A stretch of DNA of 64,000 bases, taken from contig JAFYVJ010000021.1 in assembly GCA_017549185.1 (NCBI GenBank), positions 1 to 64,000 of the forward strand, written 5' to 3'. Source of the DNA: Roseburia sp. Lineage in GTDB: Bacteria; Bacillota; Clostridia; Lachnospirales; Lachnospiraceae. Both the position numbers and the translations under genes were made by a program. Shown piece by piece: positions 1-9,036 of the stretch. The notes beneath the pieces were generated by a model, which saw only the letters and a program-made list of their open reading frames with translations, was not told where the DNA came from and did not search any database. Each line of letters starts with the position of its first letter. Within the stretch, counting starts at the first letter, position 1.

Positions 1-1032
1 GTAACAGACCGATTTGTACAGCAAGCCATAGCACAGGTATTAACACCTATCTATGAGAACCAATTCCATGAACATAGTTATGGATTTAGACCGAATAGGT
101 GTGCACAGCAGGCAATCATCACAGCACTAGATATGATGAATGACGGCTATGATTGGATTGTTGACATTGACTTGGAGAAGTTCTTTGACACAGTAAATCA
201 CGATAAACTGATGACTTTAATCGGTAAAACAATCAAGGACGGAGATGTAATTTCAATCATCAGAAAGTTTCTAGTCAGCGGAATCATGGTAGATGATGAA
301 TACAAGGAATCTGTGATAGGAACACCGCAAGGCGGAAATCTATCGCCACTCCTTGCAAATATCATGTTGAATGAACTGGACAAGGAAATGGAACAAAGAG
401 GACTAAATTTTGTCAGATATGCGGATGACTGTATTGTTATGGTCGGAAGTGAAATGTCTGCAAAGAGAGTGATGAGAAATCTCACGAAGTTCATTGAAGA
501 GAAACTAGGACTCAAGGTAAATATGACAAAGAGTAAGGATGATAGACCACAAGGGTTAAAATATCTTGGATTTGGATTCTATTTTGATGTAAGGGCACAC
601 CAATATAAGGCGAAACCACATGCAAAATCAGTAGAGAAGTTTAAAGCAAGAATGAAACAACTCACTTGCAGAAGTTGGGGAGTAAGCAACGCCTATAAGG
701 TGCAGAAACTTAACGAACTCATCAGAGGGTGGATTAACTACTTTAAGATTGGAAGAATGAAACATCTATGTAGAGAAATGGATAAACACATACGCTACCG
801 CTTGAGGATGTGCATTTGGAAACAGTGGAAAACTCCGCAGAACAGAGCAAAGAACCTAATAAAACTAGGCGTAGACAATGACATTGCGTGGACTATTGCT
901 TACACAGGTAACAGAATCGCTTATGTCTGTCAAAGACGAGTGATGAACTTTGCAATAAACAAAGAAAGACTAACCCGATTTGGATTAGTCTCAATGTTAG
1001 ATTACTACACCGAAAGGTGTGTCACTTGTTAA
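1..1032 (+). CDS. Group II intron reverse transcriptase/maturase (5' end outside window)
   Basis: The reading frame is open from base 1, so the gene begins upstream of the window; the first ATG inside it at 133 is not the start. The upstream residues include a GFRPNR block typical of the RT finger region. The YADD catalytic motif of the reverse transcriptase lies near base 418. A maturase (domain X) region with LNELIRGWINYFKIG follows, then a C-terminal part with RLRMCIWKQWK. No HNH endonuclease domain follows, as in short endonuclease-lacking bacterial introns. The protein helps its intron RNA fold and splice, and copies it into DNA at new sites. Domains V and VI of the intron directly follow the stop codon, so the element's 3' end looks intact. 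Intron subclass is not settled. Confidence 0.93.
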   Translation, partial: VTDRFVQQAIAQVLTPIYENQFHEHSYGFRPNRCAQQAIITALDMMNDGYDWIVDIDLEKFFDTVNHDKLMTLIGKTIKDGDVISIIRKFLVSGIMVDDEYKESVIGTPQGGNLSPLLANIMLNELDKEMEQRGLNFVRYADDCIVMVGSEMSAKRVMRNLTKFIEEKLGLKVNMTKSKDDRPQGLKYLGFGFYFDVRAHQYKAKPHAKSVEKFKARMKQLTCRSWGVSNAYKVQKLNELIRGWINYFKIGRMKHLCREMDKHIRYRLRMCIWKQWKTPQNRAKNLIKLGVDNDIAWTIAYTGNRIAYVCQRRVMNFAINKERLTRFGLVSMLDYYTERCVTC

Positions 1033-1039
1033 GTTGATT

Positions 1040-1117
1040 GAACCGCCGTGTACCGAACGGTACGCACGGTGGTGTGAGAGGTCGGGAAAATTTATTTAAT
1101 TTTCCCTCCTACTCGAT
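1040..1117 (+). ncRNA. Group II intron domains V and VI (3' end of the ribozyme)
   Basis: Starting eight bases after the maturase stop, 1042-1049 pairs with 1066-1073 and 1050-1054 pairs with 1059-1063 around a GAAC loop, leaving a two-base GC bulge at 1064-1065. This is the shape of catalytic domain V. A second hairpin pairs 1084-1092 with 1098-1106. It is followed by CCTACTC, which holds a likely bulged branch-point adenosine, as in domain VI. The intron probably ends at about 1115-1117; the exact last base is inferred from the usual AY ending. Confidence 0.8.
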
Positions 1118-1181
1118 TGGGAGTGAAGGAATGTGTCTAAGTAAAAAAATTGAGAGTACAAAAAGAGGGATAAGTAAAGTA

Positions 1182-1340
1182 ATGAAGAATAGTAAAAAAA
1201 TTATAACGATTGACACTTACGGAGATAATAAAAATATTATAGTGGAGTATAAAATAAAAATTGACGACTACATTTCAAATGTTGCGCAGGCGAACAAATG
1301 TTCTGGAAAATGTGGACAAATTACCTTATATGTGATATGA
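1182..1340 (+). CDS. Small hypothetical protein downstream of the intron
   Basis: A 52-residue frame starts at ATG 1182, with an AGAGGGA sequence about 11 bases upstream. In-frame starts further upstream (1131, and 1038 within intron RNA) are less likely. The product is lysine-rich and contains a CSGKC motif near its C-terminus. I do not recognise a family. It lies just outside the intron's 3' end and could be the remaining 3' part of a gene the intron interrupted, or chance. Coding status is doubtful. Confidence 0.3.
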   Translation: MKNSKKIITIDTYGDNKNIIVEYKIKIDDYISNVAQANKCSGKCGQITLYVI

Positions 1341-1410
1341 TGATAACTGGTGCATTACGAATAAAACAGGATGATTTGTCCGTATTGTTTTTATGATTCA
1401 TATAGCTATA

Positions 1411-1736
1411 AACGAATTTTTTACTATAAAACCTTGAGGTGGTTTTCATGCAAAATACACAAAAAAAGTTTATATTACATTCAGAATACAAACCTACCGG
1501 CGACCAGCCACAGGCGATAGAAGCCCTTGTAAAAGGCTTTAAGGAAGGCAACCAATTCCAGACTTTACTAGGTGTTACCGGTTCTGACAAGAACTTTACA
1601 ATGGCAAATGTCATTGCACAGTTAAATAAACCGACATTAATCATTTCGCACAATAAAACTTTGGCAGTTCAGCTCTATGGTGAGTTCAAAGAGTTCTTCC
1701 CAGCGAATGCAGTGGAGTATTTTGTATCCTACTACG
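1411..1736 (+). repeat. Diverged direct repeat of the uvrB 5' region (copy 1)
   Basis: This segment matches 2760-3084, the leader and first 96 codons of the intact uvrB. The match covers upstream sequence (ACGAA followed by a T-run, ACTAT, then the GAGGTGG ribosome-binding region) as well as coding sequence. Similarity stops abruptly after the codons for VSYY at about 1736. The copies lie 1348 bases apart and the MazEF module sits between them. Confidence 0.88.
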
Positions 1737-1753
1737 GGATAGCTTCCATGTAG
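1448..1753 (+). pseudogene. uvrB: Truncated, inactivated uvrB N-terminal fragment
   Basis: The fragment matches the first 96 or so residues of the intact uvrB at 2796, beginning at the equivalent ATG after a GAGGTGG site. It ends after five unrelated residues at a stop, so it lacks the rest of the helicase. The ATP-binding loop has decayed: GVTGSGKT in the intact protein reads GVTGSDKN here (Gly47 to Asp, Thr49 to Asn), which should abolish nucleotide binding. An ATG at 1439 is also in frame but does not match the intact gene. No repair function is expected. It may be the displaced original 5' end of uvrB left by an insertion, or the product of a partial tandem duplication. Confidence 0.9.
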
Positions 1754-1761
1754 TTCATTTT

Positions 1762-1798
1762 GTATCAAAACAAACGTGTTTTCCACGACTTTTGATAC
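1762..1798. repeat. Long hairpin after the uvrB fragment
   Basis: GTATCAAAA (1762-1770) pairs with TTTTGATAC (1790-1798), and inside it CGTG (1775-1778) pairs with CACG (1784-1787). It lies just past the stop of the truncated uvrB frame. It could be a structured transcript end or a mobile-element remnant. No U-run typical of a terminator follows. Confidence 0.55.
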
Positions 1799-1889
1799 TA
1801 AAAACAGTAATTTGGACTAGGTGGAATGGGCAATATAAATAGGAATTGTGAACATGATTCGTCGTGGGAGTGAATTTGGGAGGTCTGGT

Positions 1890-2027
1890 ATGGATGAAAA
1901 AACAGAACTTTTGAAAATCCTTGCAAAAGCGGAAGCAGATGTAAATGCTGGAAGAGTGGCACCTATAGAAGATACCTTTACAAATTTGCGAGAAAAACTA
2001 TATAGAGAAATGTTGATAATTAAGTAA
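1890..2027 (+). CDS. Orphan antitoxin-like small protein
   Basis: A 45-residue protein starts at ATG 1890 with GGGAGG at 1878-1883 as a good ribosome-binding site. An in-frame ATG at 1854 lacks one. The middle, KAEADVNAGRVAPIEDTF, resembles the C-terminal toxin-binding tail of RelB/Phd-type antitoxins, where an AGRV(A/S)P segment is common. The usual N-terminal DNA-binding half is missing, so this may be a degraded antitoxin. No partner toxin follows directly; the next genes form a MazEF pair with its own promoter, whose -35 box overlaps the end of this gene. Family assignment is from remembered motif similarity only. Confidence 0.5.
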   Translation: MDEKTELLKILAKAEADVNAGRVAPIEDTFTNLREKLYREMLIIK

Positions 2028-2051
2028 GAATAGTATATACTATGTATATAC
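2013..2051 (+). promoter_or_regulatory. mazEF promoter with overlapping palindromic operator
   Basis: A -35 box TTGATA (2013-2018) and a -10 box TATACT (2036-2041) are separated by 17 bases. The -10 box is covered by a perfect inverted repeat: GTATATAC (2033-2040), TAT, GTATATAC (2044-2051). MazE-family antitoxins repress their own promoters by binding palindromes, so this is the likely operator. Confidence 0.65.
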
Positions 2052-2073
2052 ATATGGATAGGGAGGTTTTTAT

Positions 2074-2316
2074 ATGCAGGCACAAGTAAAAGAATGGGGA
2101 AATAGTCAAGGTATTAGACTTCCAAAAGAAGTATTAAAAAGTGCAGGGATTGCATTAAATGAAGTTTTAGATGTTACTGTATCAAATGGTGTCATTATGT
2201 TAGTGAAACCATTTCGTCATAAAACTTTAGAAGAGCGTGCAGCGGAGTTTGACGGAAAACTGATGCTTGATGGTGAATATGATTGGGGTGAACCTGTCGG
2301 AAGAGAGGTATGGTAA
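2074..2316 (+). CDS. mazE: MazE-type antitoxin (AbrB/SpoVT DNA-binding domain)
   Basis: This 80-residue protein begins with KEWGNSQGIRLPKEVL, the swapped-hairpin AbrB/MazE DNA-binding fold, over about residues 4-48. The acidic and aromatic C-terminal tail (around DGEYDWGEP) is the kind of flexible segment that wraps around and neutralises a MazF toxin. It starts at ATG 2074 after GGGAGG, and its stop overlaps the toxin start (TAATG), so the two genes are translationally coupled. Expected roles are antitoxin and autorepressor, acting at the palindromic promoter just upstream. The pair sits between the broken and intact uvrB copies, which suggests it arrived by insertion. Confidence 0.9.
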   Translation: MQAQVKEWGNSQGIRLPKEVLKSAGIALNEVLDVTVSNGVIMLVKPFRHKTLEERAAEFDGKLMLDGEYDWGEPVGREVW

Positions 2317-2618
2317 TGGAAGTTTTGCATCAGGGTGATATACTTAAAATTGAAAAAGTCAAACATCCGGTTTTAATTGTTAGTAAGGATTTCTTTAATA
2401 CTAGTGGTGAAATTATAGGATGTCCGATTATTAAAAATTCTATGCCGGGGCCACTGCATATATGGATGTCCACAGAGGAAAATGAAGGTTATATACAATG
2501 TGAAAAACTCGCATTGTTAGATTTATCTGTTCGAGGTCATAAAAAAATAGACCGATTGCCTATTTCTGAAATGATTAATGTATCAGATGCTATACAGGGA
2601 ATTTTTGAATATATTTAA
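2316..2618 (+). CDS. mazF: MazF/PemK-type endoribonuclease toxin
   Basis: This 100-residue protein starts at ATG 2316, overlapping the antitoxin stop by one base; an in-frame ATG at 2310 is possible. The opening HQGDILKIEKVKHPVLIVSK matches the conserved first strands of MazF/PemK toxins (GDI.....hPvlIvs). The block YIQCEKLALLDLSVRG near residue 70 matches the second conserved region. MazF enzymes cut mRNA at short sequence motifs and stop growth unless bound by MazE. The typical Arg after the GDI strand is not obvious, so the catalytic residues should be checked by structure comparison. Length is normal for the family. Confidence 0.85.
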   Translation: MEVLHQGDILKIEKVKHPVLIVSKDFFNTSGEIIGCPIIKNSMPGPLHIWMSTEENEGYIQCEKLALLDLSVRGHKKIDRLPISEMINVSDAIQGIFEYI

Positions 2619-2697
2619 TAGGAATTTTAAACAGTATGTGAAAAGTGCATAGAGTAATACGAGGAAAGACCTCAGCGGTAATAATGAGCCAATTTAA

Positions 2698-2716
2698 TCA
2701 CTTTTTATAAAAGTGA
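2698..2716. repeat. Perfect hairpin in the mazF-uvrB gap
   Basis: TCACTTTT (2698-2705) and AAAAGTGA (2709-2716) form an 8-base stem with a 3-base loop. Only a partial T-rich run follows, so it may be a weak terminator for mazEF. The rest of the 2619-2795 gap shows no clear SOS (LexA) box. Confidence 0.45.
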
Positions 2717-2795
2717 TCACGAATTATTTTAATTCCATGACCAATTTTTGGTTAATAGACGAACTTTTTTACTATGAAATTTGGAGGTGGCTTTT

Positions 2796-4799
2796 ATGCA
2801 AGATGCACAAAAATGCTTTAAACTTCATTCTGAATACAAGCCTACAGGAGACCAACCACAGGCGATAAAAGCATTGGTGGACGGTTTCAAGGAAGGCAAC
2901 CAATTCCAGACTTTGCTAGGTGTTACCGGTTCTGGTAAGACATTTACCATGGCGAATGTCATTGCACAGTTAAATAAACCGACACTTATCATTTCGCACA
3001 ATAAGACCTTGGCGGCACAGTTGTATGGTGAGTTCAAGGAGTTCTTCCCGGAGAATGCGGTGGAGTACTTTGTATCCTATTACGATTATTACCAGCCCGA
3101 AGCTTATGTTCCGCAGACGGATACTTATATTGCGAAAGATTCTGCGATTAACGAAGAGATTGATAAATTGCGTCTCTCTGCGACAGCGGCACTTGTAGAG
3201 CGTAAAGATGTGATTGTAATAGCATCTGTGTCGTGCATTTACGGCTTAGGCAGTCCAGATGATTATTTGAATATGATGGTGTCTATCCGTCCGGGAATGG
3301 AGAAGAGCAGAGAGGAAGTTATTCGTGCATTAGTGGATATTCAGTATATGAGAAATGATATGGATTTTCATCGAGGCACATTCCGTGTGCGTGGCGATAC
3401 AGTGGAGATATTCCCGGCGAATTTTGGTGACACGGCTATCCGTGTAGAATTTTTTGGAGATGAGATTGACAGAATCAGTGAGATTGATATGTTGACCGGA
3501 GAAGTGAAGTGTAGATTAGAGCATTTTGCAGTATTTCCGGCATCGCATTATGTGGTGCCACAGGAGAAGATTTTGAAAGCCTGTGAGAACATTGAATTAG
3601 AATTAGAAGAACGTGTGCGTTTCTTTAAAGGAGAAGATAAATTATTGGAGGCACAGCGTATTTCTGAGCGTACCAATTTTGATATAGAGATGTTAAAAGA
3701 GACCGGTTTTTGTAGCGGTATTGAGAATTATTCCAGACATTTGGCAGGTATGCCGGCAGGGGCGACGCCACATACATTGATGGATTATTTTAAGGATGAT
3801 TTTCTGATTATCGTAGATGAGTCGCATATTACGATTCCACAGGTGGGCGGTATGTATGCGGGTGACCAGTCTCGTAAGTCGACGCTGGTAGATTATGGTT
3901 TTCGTCTGCCGTCAGCAAAGGATAACAGACCACTGAATTTTGGAGAATTTGAGGATAAAATTGACCAGATGCTATTTGTTTCTGCAACACCGAATGTGTA
4001 TGAGCAGGAGCATGAATTATTGCGTGCAGAGCAGATTATCCGACCGACTGGGTTATTAGATCCGGAAGTAGACGTGCGACCGGTAGAAGGACAGATTGAT
4101 GATTTGATAGGTGAAGTGAATAAAGAAGTGAAGAAAGGGAATAAAATCCTGATTACCACTTTGACGAAAAGAATGGCAGAAGATTTGACGGATTATATGA
4201 AAGAACTTGGCATTCGTGTGAAGTATTTGCATTCCGATATTGATACGTTAGAGAGAGCAGAGATTATTCGTGATTTGCGTTTGGGAGTATTTGATGTATT
4301 AGTGGGTATTAACCTTTTGCGAGAAGGTTTGGATATTCCGGAGATTACATTGGTAGCGATTTTAGATGCTGATAAAGAAGGGTTCCTTCGTTCGGAGACT
4401 TCATTGATTCAGACGATTGGGCGTGCGGCACGTAACAGCGAAGGACGTGTCATTATGTATGCAGATAAGATAACAGATTCCATGAGAAGAGCACTGGATG
4501 AGACAGAACGAAGACGTGTGATTCAGCAGGCATACAATGAAGAGCATGGTATTACTCCGACTACGATTAAGAAAGCGATTCGAGATCTGATCAGTGTATC
4601 TAAGAAAGTGGCAGAAGAAGAATTGAACTTCAAGAAAGATCCAGAATCTATGAGTAGAGAAGAATTAGAGAAGCTCATTGCGGACATTCAGAAGAAGATG
4701 AAGAAAGCGGCTGGGGATTTGAATTTCGAACTTGCTGCTCAGTATCGTGATCAGATGGTTCAGCTTAAGACGATACTACAAGAAGTTCTTCAGAACTAA
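2796..4799 (+). CDS. uvrB: UvrB, excision nuclease helicase subunit
   Basis: UvrB is loaded by UvrA at DNA damage, opens the helix and positions UvrC for incision in nucleotide excision repair. The 667-residue length is usual. The Walker A motif GVTGSGKT lies at residues 42-49. The damage-probing beta-hairpin follows, marked by [16 protein letters not shown] is the Walker B motif and helicase motifs follow, including [13 protein letters not shown] and [11 protein letters not shown]-terminal UVR domain ([18 protein letters not shown] and beyond) binds UvrC. The start is ATG 2796 with GGAGG at 2783-2787; an upstream in-frame TTG at 2781 lies inside that site. Its first 96 codons and leader are duplicated upstream as a pseudogene. 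uvrA follows 86 bases later. Confidence 0.98.
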   Translation: MQDAQKCFKLHSEYKPTGDQPQAIKALVDGFKEGNQFQTLLGVTGSGKTFTMANVIAQLNKPTLIISHNKTLAAQLYGEFKEFFPENAVEYFVSYYDYYQPEAYVPQTDTYIAKDSAINEEIDKLRLSATAALVERKDVIVIASVSCIYGLGSPDDYLNMMVSIRPGMEKSREEVIRALVDIQYMRNDMDFHRGTFRVRGDTVEIFPANFGDTAIRVEFFGDEIDRISEIDMLTGEVKCRLEHFAVFPASHYVVPQEKILKACENIELELEERVRFFKGEDKLLEAQRISERTNFDIEMLKETGFCSGIENYSRHLAGMPAGATPHTLMDYFKDDFLIIVDESHITIPQVGGMYAGDQSRKSTLVDYGFRLPSAKDNRPLNFGEFEDKIDQMLFVSATPNVYEQEHELLRAEQIIRPTGLLDPEVDVRPVEGQIDDLIGEVNKEVKKGNKILITTLTKRMAEDLTDYMKELGIRVKYLHSDIDTLERAEIIRDLRLGVFDVLVGINLLREGLDIPEITLVAILDADKEGFLRSETSLIQTIGRAARNSEGRVIMYADKITDSMRRALDETERRRVIQQAYNEEHGITPTTIKKAIRDLISVSKKVAEEELNFKKDPESMSREELEKLIADIQKKMKKAAGDLNFELAAQYRDQMVQLKTILQEVLQN

Positions 4800-4885
4800 G
4801 AAGAATTATGACATCAGGGTTTAGACTTGCGAGAGAGAATGTTTTCGATGTTTGCACGAAATGTATAGAGAGGTTATAGAACAGA

Positions 4886-7729
4886 ATGAAGGATTCTAAC
4901 AACAGAAAATATATAAAAATTAGAGGAGCAAAAGAACATAATTTAAAAAATATCGATGTAGATATTCCAAGAGATTCGTTTACAGTGTTGACAGGTTTAT
5001 CGGGCTCTGGTAAATCTTCATTGGCATTTGATACGATTTATGCAGAAGGACAGAGACGTTATATGGAGTCTCTTTCTTCTTATGCTCGTCAGTTTCTTGG
5101 ACAGATGGAAAAACCGGATGTAGAACGTATTGAGGGATTATCTCCTGCGATCTCTATTGACCAGAAATCGACGAATCGAAACCCTCGTTCTACGGTAGGT
5201 ACTGTGACAGAGATTTACGATTATTTCCGTTTACTTTATGCACGTATCGGTACCCCACATTGCCCGAGTTGTGGAAGGGAAGTAAAGAAAACGTCAGTGG
5301 ATCAGATGGTAGATTACTTAATGGGACTTCCGGAAAAAACGAGAATTCAGTTGTTGGCCCCGGTTGTTCGTGGCAGAAAAGGAACACACCAGAAATTATT
5401 GGAACAGGCGAAGAAAAGTGGTTATGTTCGCGTGATTGTGGACGGGAATTTGTATGAACTGACAGAAGAGATTAAACTTGAGAAAAATATCAAGCACAAT
5501 ATTGATATTGTAGTAGATAGACTTGTTATTAAAGAAGGAATCGAACGCAGATTGACAGACTCGATTGAGAATGTTTTGAAATTGGCGGATGGTCTTATGA
5601 CAGTGGATATTATCGATGGAGAAGAACTTCATTTTTCGGATAGTTTTGCATGTCCTGATTGTGGTATTAGTATAGATGAAGTGGAGCCACGAAGCTTTTC
5701 GTTTAATAATCCATTCGGTGCGTGTCCGACTTGTTTTGGCTTGGGATATAAAATGGAATTTGATGAGGAATTAATGATTCCGGATCGTAATCTGTCAATT
5801 AGCGAAGGGGCAATTCAGGTTATGGGATGGCAGTCTTGTACGGATAAAAATAGTTTTACTTATGCGACTTTAAGAGCATTGACAGAAGCATATGAGTTTG
5901 ATTTGGATACACCGTTTAAAGACTATCCTGACAATATTAAGTATGTGATTTTACATGGTACAGACGGTATGAAGTTGAAAGTCCGTTATAAGGGACAGCG
6001 TGGAGAAGGTATTTATGATGTGGCATTTGAAGGTTTGATTCGAAATGTACAAAGAAGATACCGAGAGACTGCATCAGAAATAATGAAAGCAGAGTATGAA
6101 CAATTTATGCGTATTACGCCATGTGAATCCTGTGGCGGACAACGTTTGAAGAAAGAGTCTTTAGCAGTGACAGTAGGTGGCAAAAATATATATGATATGA
6201 CGAATCAGTCTGTTAAAAATCTAAAAGAGTATTTAGAAGGGCTGGAATTGACGAAGCAACAGCAGCTGATTGGTAATCGTATTTTGAAAGAGATACGAGC
6301 GCGAGTTGGATTTTTGAATGAGGTTGGTTTGGAGTATTTATCATTGACTCGTGCAACAGGTACCTTATCCGGTGGCGAGGCACAGCGAATTCGTTTGGCA
6401 ACGCAGATTGGCTCAGGGCTGGTTGGTGTAGCATATATTTTGGATGAACCATCTATTGGTTTACATCAGAGAGATAACGACAAGTTATTAGGGGCCTTGA
6501 TGAATCTTCGTGATTTGGGAAATACTTTGATAGTGGTAGAACATGATGAGGATACTATGCGTGCAGCGGATTATATTGTAGATATTGGACCGGGCGCAGG
6601 TTCGCATGGTGGGGAAGTTATTGCGTGCGGTACGGCAGAGGATATTATTGCCTGCCCAGATTCGATTACGGGTGATTACTTAAGTGGCAGAAAAGAAATA
6701 CCTGTGCCTGCAACCAGAAGAACACCGAATGGGTTTATTACAATCCGTGGGGCACGGGAAAATAATTTGAAAAATATTGATGTACAGGTGCCGCTTGGTG
6801 TAGTGACCTGTATCACGGGTGTGTCCGGTTCGGGAAAGAGTTCATTGACAAATGAGATTTTATATAAACATTTAGCACGTGAATTAAATCGTTCCCGTTG
6901 CATTCCTGGTAAGCATGATGGTATTGAAGGTTTGGAACAGTTGGATAAGGTTATCGATATTGATCAGTCGCCAATTGGACGTACACCTCGCTCTAATCCG
7001 GCGACTTATACGGGTGTGTTTGATATGATACGTGATTTGTTTGCAGGCACGCCGGATGCAAAGGAACGAGGATATAAAAAAGGTCGTTTTAGTTTTAACG
7101 TGAAAGGTGGTCGCTGTGAGGCTTGTTCCGGTGATGGTATTATCAAGATTGAAATGCATTTTCTTCCGGATGTATACGTTCCTTGCGAGGTTTGTGAAGG
7201 ACGCCGTTATAACAGAGAGACATTAGAAGTTCGTTATAAGGGTAAGAACATATATGATGTGTTAGATATGACTGTGGAAGAAGCACTGGAATTTTTCAAA
7301 AACGTGCCGACTATTCATCGTAAGATTCAGACACTTTATGATGTGGGATTGTCCTATGTGAAGTTGGGACAGCCGTCTACAGAGCTATCCGGTGGTGAGG
7401 CACAACGAGTAAAACTTGCTACAGAGTTAAGTAGAAAAAGTACGGGTAAAACAATTTATATTTTGGATGAGCCAACGACAGGGTTACATTTTGCGGATGT
7501 GCATAAGTTGACAGAGATTTTACATCGTCTGGCAGAGGGGGGTAATACGGTTGTGGTAATTGAGCACAATCTGGATGTGATTAAGACGGCAGACTATATT
7601 ATTGATATGGGACCGGAAGGCGGAGATGGTGGCGGAACCGTTGTCGCATGTGGAACACCGGAAGAAGTGGCTGAAAATAAGCAATCCTATACTGGTCAAT
7701 ATGTGAAAAAATACCTAAAACGTAAATAA
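4886..7729 (+). CDS. uvrA: UvrA, excision nuclease damage-recognition ATPase
   Basis: UvrA is a dimeric ABC-type ATPase that scans DNA for bulky lesions and hands damage to UvrB. The 947-residue protein has two ABC modules, each split by insertions. Walker A motifs are GLSGSGKSS near residue 35 and GVSGSGKSS near residue 645. The signature LSGGEAQR occurs twice and Walker B segments read ILDEPS and ILDEPT. Zinc-binding cysteine pairs are visible as CPSCG, CPDCG, CESCGG and the [14 protein letters not shown] pair. The start at ATG 4886 has GAGAGG about 12 bases upstream. It lies downstream of uvrB on the same strand, as in most Firmicutes, and the two are probably co-transcribed. Confidence 0.98.
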   Translation: MKDSNNRKYIKIRGAKEHNLKNIDVDIPRDSFTVLTGLSGSGKSSLAFDTIYAEGQRRYMESLSSYARQFLGQMEKPDVERIEGLSPAISIDQKSTNRNPRSTVGTVTEIYDYFRLLYARIGTPHCPSCGREVKKTSVDQMVDYLMGLPEKTRIQLLAPVVRGRKGTHQKLLEQAKKSGYVRVIVDGNLYELTEEIKLEKNIKHNIDIVVDRLVIKEGIERRLTDSIENVLKLADGLMTVDIIDGEELHFSDSFACPDCGISIDEVEPRSFSFNNPFGACPTCFGLGYKMEFDEELMIPDRNLSISEGAIQVMGWQSCTDKNSFTYATLRALTEAYEFDLDTPFKDYPDNIKYVILHGTDGMKLKVRYKGQRGEGIYDVAFEGLIRNVQRRYRETASEIMKAEYEQFMRITPCESCGGQRLKKESLAVTVGGKNIYDMTNQSVKNLKEYLEGLELTKQQQLIGNRILKEIRARVGFLNEVGLEYLSLTRATGTLSGGEAQRIRLATQIGSGLVGVAYILDEPSIGLHQRDNDKLLGALMNLRDLGNTLIVVEHDEDTMRAADYIVDIGPGAGSHGGEVIACGTAEDIIACPDSITGDYLSGRKEIPVPATRRTPNGFITIRGARENNLKNIDVQVPLGVVTCITGVSGSGKSSLTNEILYKHLARELNRSRCIPGKHDGIEGLEQLDKVIDIDQSPIGRTPRSNPATYTGVFDMIRDLFAGTPDAKERGYKKGRFSFNVKGGRCEACSGDGIIKIEMHFLPDVYVPCEVCEGRRYNRETLEVRYKGKNIYDVLDMTVEEALEFFKNVPTIHRKIQTLYDVGLSYVKLGQPSTELSGGEAQRVKLATELSRKSTGKTIYILDEPTTGLHFADVHKLTEILHRLAEGGNTVVVIEHNLDVIKTADYIIDMGPEGGDGGGTVVACGTPEEVAENKQSYTGQYVKKYLKRK

Positions 7730-7784
7730 ACTATTAAGAAATTCTTACTTTTTGCCAAGAAAGGCACTTTATGGTAAAAAATAC

Positions 7785-7925
7785 TTTCAAAAACGAAACT
7801 TTTTGTATATAATAAAATAGTATAAGTAAAAATATGATTAAATGTATCCTTATGCCCAAAAGGCAAGGGATATTCCATAGAAACGAGAATGTTACACTTT
7901 GCTCAGTAGCTAATCATTTACTGAG
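7785..7925 (+). promoter_or_regulatory. Putative mbl promoter region with a small palindrome
   Basis: In the 241-base gap between uvrA and mbl, a TATAAT box (7808-7813) has only a poor -35 candidate (TTTCAA, 7785-7790). Further on, CTCAGTA (7902-7908) pairs with TACTGAG (7919-7925). The sequence CTCAGTAGCTAATCATTTAC resembles the repeats at 33.2 and 62.3 kb. The promoter call is tentative. Confidence 0.35.
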
Positions 7926-7970
7926 AACGGAGTGGGCAGTAAACGAGAAGTAAGAAAGGAGCAAATTGAT

Positions 7971-8966
7971 ATGTTAAGCACAGATATTGGAATTGACTTA
8001 GGTACAGCCAGTATATTAGTTTACATTAAGGGAAAAGGTGTAGTATTAAAAGAGCCTTCCGTAGTGGCATTTGACCGTGATACGAATAAAATAAAAGCGA
8101 TTGGTGAGGAAGCGAGATTAATGCTTGGTAGAACACCGGGTAATATCGTAGCAGTAAGACCTCTTCGGCAGGGTGTTATTTCGGATTATACCGTTACAGA
8201 GAAGATGATAAAATATTTTATCCAGAAAGCAATGGGCAAGAAGACGTTCCGTAAACCTCGTATCAGTGTATGTGTACCAAGTGGTGTAACAGAAGTAGAA
8301 AAGAAGGCTGTAGAAGATGCTACTTATCAGGCAGGTGCTAGAGAAGTGTCCATTATCGAAGAACCAATTGCAGCTGCTATTGGTGCAGGGATTGATATTT
8401 CCAGACCTTGCGGTAATATGATTGTAGATATCGGTGGTGGTACAGCGGATATTGCAGTTATTTCTTTGGGAGGTTCTGTAGTAAGTACTTCTATTAAGAT
8501 TGCTGGCGATGACTTTGATGAGGCAATCGTTCGTTATATGAGAAAGAAACATAATTTGTTAATTGGTGAACGTACAGCGGAAGATATCAAGATTAAGATT
8601 GGTACATGTTTCCCATTGGCACAGGTTGAGACAATGGATGTTCGTGGACGTAACCTTGTAACAGGTCTTCCAAAAACAGTTACAGTTACTTCGGAAGAGA
8701 CAGAGGAAGCATTACGTGAAGCTACGCTTCAGATTGTAGAAGCTGTACACTCGGTATTAGAGAAAACACCACCGGAATTAGCAGCAGACGTTGCTGACCG
8801 TGGGATTGTTTTGACAGGCGGCGGAGCTTTGTTACGTGGTTTAGAGGAATTAATCGAGGACAGAACAGGTATTAATACTATGACAGCAGAGGAACCTATG
8901 ACATGTGTTGCTGTAGGTACAGGTAAGTACGTAGAATTTTTAGCTGGAAAACGTGAGGAAATCTAA
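7971..8966 (+). CDS. mbl: Mbl/MreB-family rod-shape actin homologue
   Basis: This 331-residue bacterial actin forms membrane-associated filaments that steer lateral cell-wall synthesis. The phosphate-1 loop is DIGIDLGTASILVYI, the phosphate-2 loop is IVDIGGGTADIAVISLGG and the adenosine motif is LTGGGALLRGL. The start is ATG 7971, eight bases after AGGAG; the GTG at 7932 would add 13 residues with no ribosome-binding site. In Bacillus subtilis mbl lies just before flhO and flhP, and the same order occurs here, which favours Mbl over MreB. The gene is followed by 70 bases and then flhO. Confidence 0.93.
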   Translation: MLSTDIGIDLGTASILVYIKGKGVVLKEPSVVAFDRDTNKIKAIGEEARLMLGRTPGNIVAVRPLRQGVISDYTVTEKMIKYFIQKAMGKKTFRKPRISVCVPSGVTEVEKKAVEDATYQAGAREVSIIEEPIAAAIGAGIDISRPCGNMIVDIGGGTADIAVISLGGSVVSTSIKIAGDDFDEAIVRYMRKKHNLLIGERTAEDIKIKIGTCFPLAQVETMDVRGRNLVTGLPKTVTVTSEETEEALREATLQIVEAVHSVLEKTPPELAADVADRGIVLTGGGALLRGLEELIEDRTGINTMTAEEPMTCVAVGTGKYVEFLAGKREEI

Positions 8967-9036
8967 ATTTTTATTTGGATTTGCCGATATAAGTATAAAT
9001 GTGTTGCGTTAAGTAACAATGCAAAGGAGCAAGTGA

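Noticed and set aside
1038..1181. Upstream extension of the small frame into the group II intron
   Set aside because: These bases form intron domains V and VI; translation from 1038 would read structural RNA.
2619..2795. SOS (LexA) box upstream of uvrB
   Set aside because: No GAAC....GTTC-type palindrome was found; only a T-rich promoter-like gap and an AAAAGTGA hairpin.
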